A DNA stretch of 9,382 nucleotides from NCBI GenBank assembly GCA_903843315.1, contig CAIMPQ010000072.1, positions 1 through 9,382 of the forward strand. The letters run 5' to 3'. The stretch comes from an uncultured beta proteobacterium (GTDB lineage: Bacteria > Pseudomonadota > Gammaproteobacteria > Burkholderiales > Burkholderiaceae). Position numbers and translations under genes: made by a program. Shown piece by piece: positions 6,564 to 9,382 of this stretch; position 1 is the stretch's first letter, and every line of letters begins with the position of its first letter. Under the pieces are notes generated by a model. That model did no database searches. It saw only the letters and a program-made list of their open reading frames with translations, and was not told the DNA's origin.

Positions 6564-7265
6564 CTAATCTCTGTTACCACCAACAATACCTAAAAGCGCC
6601 AGTAAATTGGTAAAGACGTTGTATACATCTAAGTAAATTGCCAAAGTAGCCATGATGTAGTTTGTTTCACCACCATTGATGATGCGCTGAACATCCACCA
6701 AGATGAAGGCGGAGAAGATCGCGATTGCTAAAACCATCACAGTTAACATCAGCGCTGGCAACTGCAACCAGATATTTGCCAATGAGGCAACGATCAAGAG
6801 CAGAACGCCAACCATCAACCATTTGCCCATGCCAGAGAAGTCACTCTTGCTCACAGTAGCAATGCTTGCCATCACCGCAAAGATCGCTGCAGTGCCGCCG
6901 AAGGACAGCATAATGAGAGTCGCGCCATTGCTGTAACTATTGAGGGTGAACCCAATCAAGCGGGACATCATGATGCCCATGAAGAAAGTAAACCCGAGTA
7001 GGAGTAAAACGCCTACGCCAGTATCTTTATTCTTTTCAATGGCCCAGAAGAAGCCAAAAGCCACTGCCATAAAGACGATGAAACCAATGAATGGACTGCT
7101 AGAGAATAGGTCGAGGCCCATTGCAACCCCAAGCCAGGCGCCAATGACTGTTGGAACCATGGATAGTGCCAAAAGGGCATAGGTGTTGCGCAATACGCGG
7201 TTGCGTATCTGAATGGTGCTAATCGAGCCTGTTTGCCCAAAGCCGTAAGAGTTGAGATCACTCAT
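6564..7265 (-). CDS. Bax inhibitor-1 / YccA family integral membrane protein
   Basis: Multi-pass inner-membrane protein of the BI-1 (TMBIM, UPF0005) family. Characterised bacterial members include E. coli YccA, which modulates the FtsH protease, and Bacillus YetJ, a pH-sensitive calcium leak; which role applies here is unknown. 233 residues with about seven hydrophobic helices. The C-terminal signature FILVDVQRII and AIYLDVYNVFTNLLALLG is typical, with Asp191 and Asp213 at the places of the paired acidic residues of the family. The frame extends upstream to 7304, but the ATG at 7265 is chosen because AAGGAG (plus-strand CTCCTT at 7271-7276) lies 5 bases before it and because the product then begins MSDLNSYGFG, as expected. 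Transcription converges with the exported-protein gene. It is single and divergent from ndk. Confidence 0.93.
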   Translation of the reverse strand: MSDLNSYGFGQTGSISTIQIRNRVLRNTYALLALSMVPTVIGAWLGVAMGLDLFSSSPFIGFIVFMAVAFGFFWAIEKNKDTGVGVLLLLGFTFFMGIMMSRLIGFTLNSYSNGATLIMLSFGGTAAIFAVMASIATVSKSDFSGMGKWLMVGVLLLIVASLANIWLQLPALMLTVMVLAIAIFSAFILVDVQRIINGGETNYIMATLAIYLDVYNVFTNLLALLGIVGGNRD

Positions 7266-7322
7266 ATTGACTCCTTCTTTTTCATAGTAAATACATGAGC
7301 CCATGCAGGGCTGTTGACACTA

Positions 7323-7349
7323 AGTATAGACAAAACACATGAATTTCAA
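7323..7349 (-). promoter_or_regulatory. Candidate promoter of the Bax-inhibitor family gene
   Basis: Read on the minus strand, TATACT (plus-strand 7323-7328) is a good -10 about 57 bases before the ATG. TTGAAA (plus-strand 7344-7349) is a good -35, but the spacer is only 15 bases. Its position between divergent genes fits; the short spacing lowers confidence. Confidence 0.4.
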
Positions 7350-7472
7350 GACCCCCGGTAAAAAGATTACAAATCAAAGGGTTATGCCCTGTAAATTCAA
7401 GGGCTTAGCCCTACTTCTATAGGGGTAAATACGGTCAGGCATTGTATAATTCGGGGGTCGTTGAAGTAGGGC
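7350..7472. repeat. Nested and interleaved inverted repeats upstream of ndk
   Basis: Four elements lie here. GACCCCCG (7350-7357) pairs with CGGGGGTC (7452-7459). GCCCTACTTC (7408-7417) pairs with GAAGTAGGGC (7463-7472). Because the order is A-B-A'-B', the two long-range repeats cross. Two local hairpins also occur: AGGG/CCCT (7378-7381 with 7387-7390) and the near-perfect AGGGCT/AGCCCT (7400-7405 with 7407-7412). Together they surround the -10 element of ndk. They may be regulator-binding DNA or a structured leader from an upstream start site. Confidence 0.5.
7445..7450 (+). promoter_or_regulatory. Candidate -10 of the ndk promoter with G-rich discriminator
   Basis: Perfect TATAAT preceded by TTG, 86 bases before the ndk ATG. 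No good -35 lies at 16-18 bases upstream (sequence around AGGGGT). The bases after it, TCGGGGGTC, are G-rich. A G/C-rich discriminator is known from ppGpp-controlled promoters in E. coli, so growth-rate control is a possible inference. Confidence 0.55.
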
Positions 7473-7500
7473 GGGGTAATCAGCTCGTTTTGGCTCTACT
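7465..7500 (+). repeat. Predicted hairpin in the ndk 5' leader
   Basis: AGTAGGGC (7465-7472) can pair with GCTCTACT (7493-7500) over 8 pairs including one G-U, with a 20-base loop. It lies in the transcript predicted from the TATAAT at 7445. The left arm is the same segment that can pair with 7408-7417, so two exclusive structures are possible if transcription begins further upstream. Confidence 0.4.
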
Positions 7501-7536
7501 AAACAAATATCTTTGAAATCACTATTGGAGTCTTGC

Positions 7537-7962
7537 ATGGCAATTGAACGCACCCTTTCTATTATCAAACCTGATGCTGTCGCTAAAAACGTCATCGGCA
7601 AAATCTATGATCGTTTTGAATCCGCTGGTTTGAAGATTATTGCTTCCAGAATGGCGCACCTGTCCCAGGTTGAAGCTGAGCAGTTCTATGGCGTTCACAA
7701 AGATCGTCCTTTCTTCAAAGATTTGGTGAGCTTCATGATTTCTGGTCCTGTGATGATTCAAGTGTTGCAAGGTGAAGGCGCCATCGCTAAGAATCGCGAC
7801 TTGATGGGTGCGACTGATCCTAAGAAAGCAGATAAAGGCACAATCCGTGCTGATTTTGCTGACAGCATTGATGCAAATGCAGTGCATGGATCTGATGCTC
7901 CTGAAACAGCTGCTGTGGAAGTTGCATTCTTCTTCCCTGGCATGAATGTTTTCAATCGTTAA
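7537..7962 (+). CDS. ndk: Nucleoside diphosphate kinase
   Basis: Transfers the gamma phosphate between nucleoside triphosphates and diphosphates through a phosphohistidine, balancing cytoplasmic NTP and dNTP pools. 141 residues, the normal bacterial length. Signatures: TLSIIKPDAV with Lys11, and NAVHGSDAPETA with the catalytic His117; the C-terminal FFFPGMNVFN region is also standard. The frame is open further upstream (7513), but the ATG at 7537 gives the canonical MAIERTLSIIKPDA and has GGAG at 7527-7530, 6 bases away. The leader is about 80 bases long if the TATAAT at 7445 is used. rlmN starts 31 bases after the stop with no terminator between, so the two are probably co-transcribed. Confidence 0.98.
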   Translation: MAIERTLSIIKPDAVAKNVIGKIYDRFESAGLKIIASRMAHLSQVEAEQFYGVHKDRPFFKDLVSFMISGPVMIQVLQGEGAIAKNRDLMGATDPKKADKGTIRADFADSIDANAVHGSDAPETAAVEVAFFFPGMNVFNR

Positions 7963-7993
7963 TCAATCACCTATTTACTGATAAGTAGGCGCA

Positions 7994-9217
7994 TTGACCT
8001 CCCCGCGCGTAAATCTCTTAGATTTTGACGCTGACCAAATGGCAGCGTATGTCGCGGGGTTGAATGAAAAGCCCTTTCGGGCAAAGCAGCTCATGCAGTG
8101 GATACACCAACGTGGTGTAGCCGACATTAATGACATGAGTGATCTAGCAAAAAGCTTCAGGGCGGCCTTGCTAGACAAGGCAGAAGTTCTTTCTCTTCCT
8201 GTAATTAAAGATGAACACGCCGCAGACGGTACCCGTAAGTGGTTGCTGGACGTGGGCGCTGGGAATGCGGTCGAGTCCGTATTTATACCTGAGGATGATC
8301 GAGGCACTTTGTGTATCTCGTCTCAAGCAGGTTGCGCGGTTAATTGCCGTTTTTGCTCAACTGGCCGCCAAGGTTTTTCACGCAATCTCACTTCTGGTGA
8401 AATTATTGGCCAATTGTGGTTTGCTGAACATCTTTTGCGCAGTGATCCAGAAGCGATTCGCAGAATAGAGAAATATCCAACCCCAGGTTGGGAGCACACA
8501 GGACGTGTGATTTCCAATGTGGTGATGATGGGTATGGGCGAGCCCCTCCTCAATTACGACAATGTGGTGTCTGCATTGCGTTTGATGTTGGATGACAGAG
8601 CGTATGGATTGTCACGTCGGCGCGTTACCGTTTCTACATCGGGTGTTGTACCGATGATTGATCGCTTGGCACAAGATTGTCCGGTAGCCTTGGCAGTGTC
8701 ATTGCACGCACCGAACGATGCACTACGTGATCAACTCGTACCACTCAATCAGAAATACCCATTACGCGAATTACTGGATGCTTGTGAACGTTACTTGCCA
8801 TTTGCGCCAAGAGATTTCCTCACTTTTGAATACTGCATGCTCGATGGTGTGAATGATTCAGATATTCAGGCAAAAGAGTTGGTGCGCTTATTAAGAAACA
8901 TCAAGTGCAAAATCAATTTGATTCCGTTTAACCCATTCCCAGAGTCTGGCTTGAAGCGCTCATCAGCACAGCGTATCCATGCTTTTGCGAGCATCCTATT
9001 GGATGCAGGCATGGTCGCTACTGTCCGTAAGACCCGTGGGGACGATATTGCTGCTGCCTGTGGTCAGTTAGCAGGAGATGTAGTAGATCGCACGAAAGTG
9101 CGTGAGCGTGCCGTACATAATGCAGAGATCGAGCTCACAGAGCTTGAGTCTGATGAAGACTCAGATGAAGAGCTCAATGCACAGCCAAACGAGCACCCCA
9201 TTGAGTGGCTCAAATAG
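7994..9217 (+). CDS. rlmN: Dual-specificity 23S rRNA/tRNA adenine-C2 methyltransferase RlmN
   Basis: Radical-SAM enzyme that makes m2A2503 in 23S rRNA and m2A37 in some tRNAs (E. coli numbering). 407 residues. The N-terminal VNLLDFDADQMAAYVAGLNE matches the family start and forces the TTG at 7994, since the first internal ATG (8039) would remove it. The cluster motif is CAVNCRFC (Cys114, Cys118, Cys121). The methyl-carrying Cys356 lies in DDIAAACGQLAGD, and its partner Cys107 in GTLCISSQ. MMGMGEPLLN and VSLHAPND are also typical. The last ~30 residues are an acidic tail (ELESDEDSDEEL) beyond the usual end. AAGTAGG (7983-7989) is the ribosome binding site; it partly folds into a small TACT-gata-AGTA stem, so translation with a TTG start is probably modest compared with ndk. 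Confidence 0.95.
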   Translation: MTSPRVNLLDFDADQMAAYVAGLNEKPFRAKQLMQWIHQRGVADINDMSDLAKSFRAALLDKAEVLSLPVIKDEHAADGTRKWLLDVGAGNAVESVFIPEDDRGTLCISSQAGCAVNCRFCSTGRQGFSRNLTSGEIIGQLWFAEHLLRSDPEAIRRIEKYPTPGWEHTGRVISNVVMMGMGEPLLNYDNVVSALRLMLDDRAYGLSRRRVTVSTSGVVPMIDRLAQDCPVALAVSLHAPNDALRDQLVPLNQKYPLRELLDACERYLPFAPRDFLTFEYCMLDGVNDSDIQAKELVRLLRNIKCKINLIPFNPFPESGLKRSSAQRIHAFASILLDAGMVATVRKTRGDDIAAACGQLAGDVVDRTKVRERAVHNAEIELTELESDEDSDEELNAQPNEHPIEWLK

Positions 9218-9239
9218 TTAAATTAAAGATTAGATCCCA

Positions 9240-9382
9240 ATGCCCTCTAATAATTCTTTACCATCACTTCCATTAGGACCTTCTCCTAAAAGAGCAACAC
9301 GTCAAGCAACGGTTGCCTGGAAAACCAACATCATTACTGTGGGTGGCGATGCACCGGTGCGTGTGCAATCGATGACCAATAC
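9240..9382 (+). CDS. ispG: 4-hydroxy-3-methylbut-2-enyl diphosphate synthase IspG (N-terminal part, 3' truncated)
   Basis: IspG (GcpE) is the 4Fe-4S enzyme of the penultimate step of the MEP isoprenoid pathway, converting MEcPP to HMBPP. Only the first 47 codons are present; the gene runs off the right edge. The region ITVGGDAPVRVQSMTNT (from about residue 31) contains the family's N-terminal VQSMTNT signature. A polar Pro/Ser-rich lead of about 20 residues precedes the conserved part. The ATG at 9240 is 22 bases after the rlmN stop. The Shine-Dalgarno is weak (AAAGAT further upstream), so coupling to rlmN is likely. In E. coli pilF and rodZ lie between rlmN and ispG; they are absent here. 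Confidence 0.92.
   Translation, partial: MPSNNSLPSLPLGPSPKRATRQATVAWKTNIITVGGDAPVRVQSMTN

Noticed and set aside
7314..7343. Perfect TTGACA on the plus strand as a -35
   Set aside because: No acceptable -10 at 16-19 bases downstream (best match CATGAA), so it is probably chance.
7339..7422. 27-codon plus-strand frame (ATG to TAG) in the ndk upstream region
   Set aside because: It has no Shine-Dalgarno (CAAAACAC before the ATG) and overlaps the hairpin cluster; unlike the frame at 5891 it shows no protein-like pattern such as a membrane helix.
7522..7887. 121-codon open frame on the minus strand, opposite ndk
   Set aside because: It is antisense to a fully conserved ndk, has no recognisable domain and no visible ribosome binding site; it follows from the codon bias of ndk.
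7975..8307. 110-codon minus-strand open frame opposite the start of rlmN
   Set aside because: It overlaps the conserved N-terminal domain of RlmN and its Ser/Ala-rich product has no family features.
1..9382. Mobile elements, CRISPR arrays, tRNA or rRNA genes, defence islands
   Set aside because: No transposase or integrase frames, no regularly spaced repeats, no cloverleaf-like sequence; nearly all recognised genes are core housekeeping genes.

Overview
The window looks like an ordinary core-genome stretch of a betaproteobacterium of the Burkholderiales, most likely a Polynucleobacter-type freshwater bacterium. This rests on the protein sequences, a moderate base composition (not the high G+C of Burkholderia or Ralstonia), and very tight gene packing. 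The genus is inferred from general recognition; no search was run. No insertion sequence, integrase, CRISPR array, tRNA or rRNA was seen.

Layout. Positions 1-1158 hold the C-terminal part of an RND heavy-metal efflux pump (CusA/CzcA type), whose 5' end lies outside the window. Positions 1198-5699 form a compact same-strand operon with overlapping or nearly touching genes: surE (nucleotidase), pcm (isoaspartyl repair methyltransferase), an nlpD-like LysM/degenerate-M23 lipoprotein, a PolB-type 3'-5' exonuclease and rlmD (23S rRNA m5U methyltransferase). In many proteobacteria surE-pcm-nlpD is followed by rpoS. Here rpoS is absent from that slot and the exonuclease follows nlpD.

Positions 5700-6079 carry no long gene. 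They hold several inverted repeats and a convincing unannotated 26-residue single-pass membrane mini-protein (5891-5971) with a good Shine-Dalgarno. A small exported protein of unknown function follows (6080-6496). It converges on a minus-strand Bax-inhibitor-1/YccA-type membrane protein (6564-7265), and the two share a perfect 11-bp bidirectional terminator.

The 271-bp region 7266-7536 separates divergent genes and carries promoter-like elements and several nested inverted repeats in front of ndk. Then come ndk, rlmN (TTG start, acidic tail) and the first 47 codons of ispG, which runs off the window.

Functional themes are protein and nucleotide housekeeping (SurE, Pcm, Ndk), 23S rRNA modification by two enzymes (RlmD and RlmN), envelope maintenance (NlpD, the Bax-inhibitor protein, the exported protein) and isoprenoid synthesis (IspG). 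The least explained part is 5700-6079, followed by the ndk leader. No large novel multi-gene system is visible.
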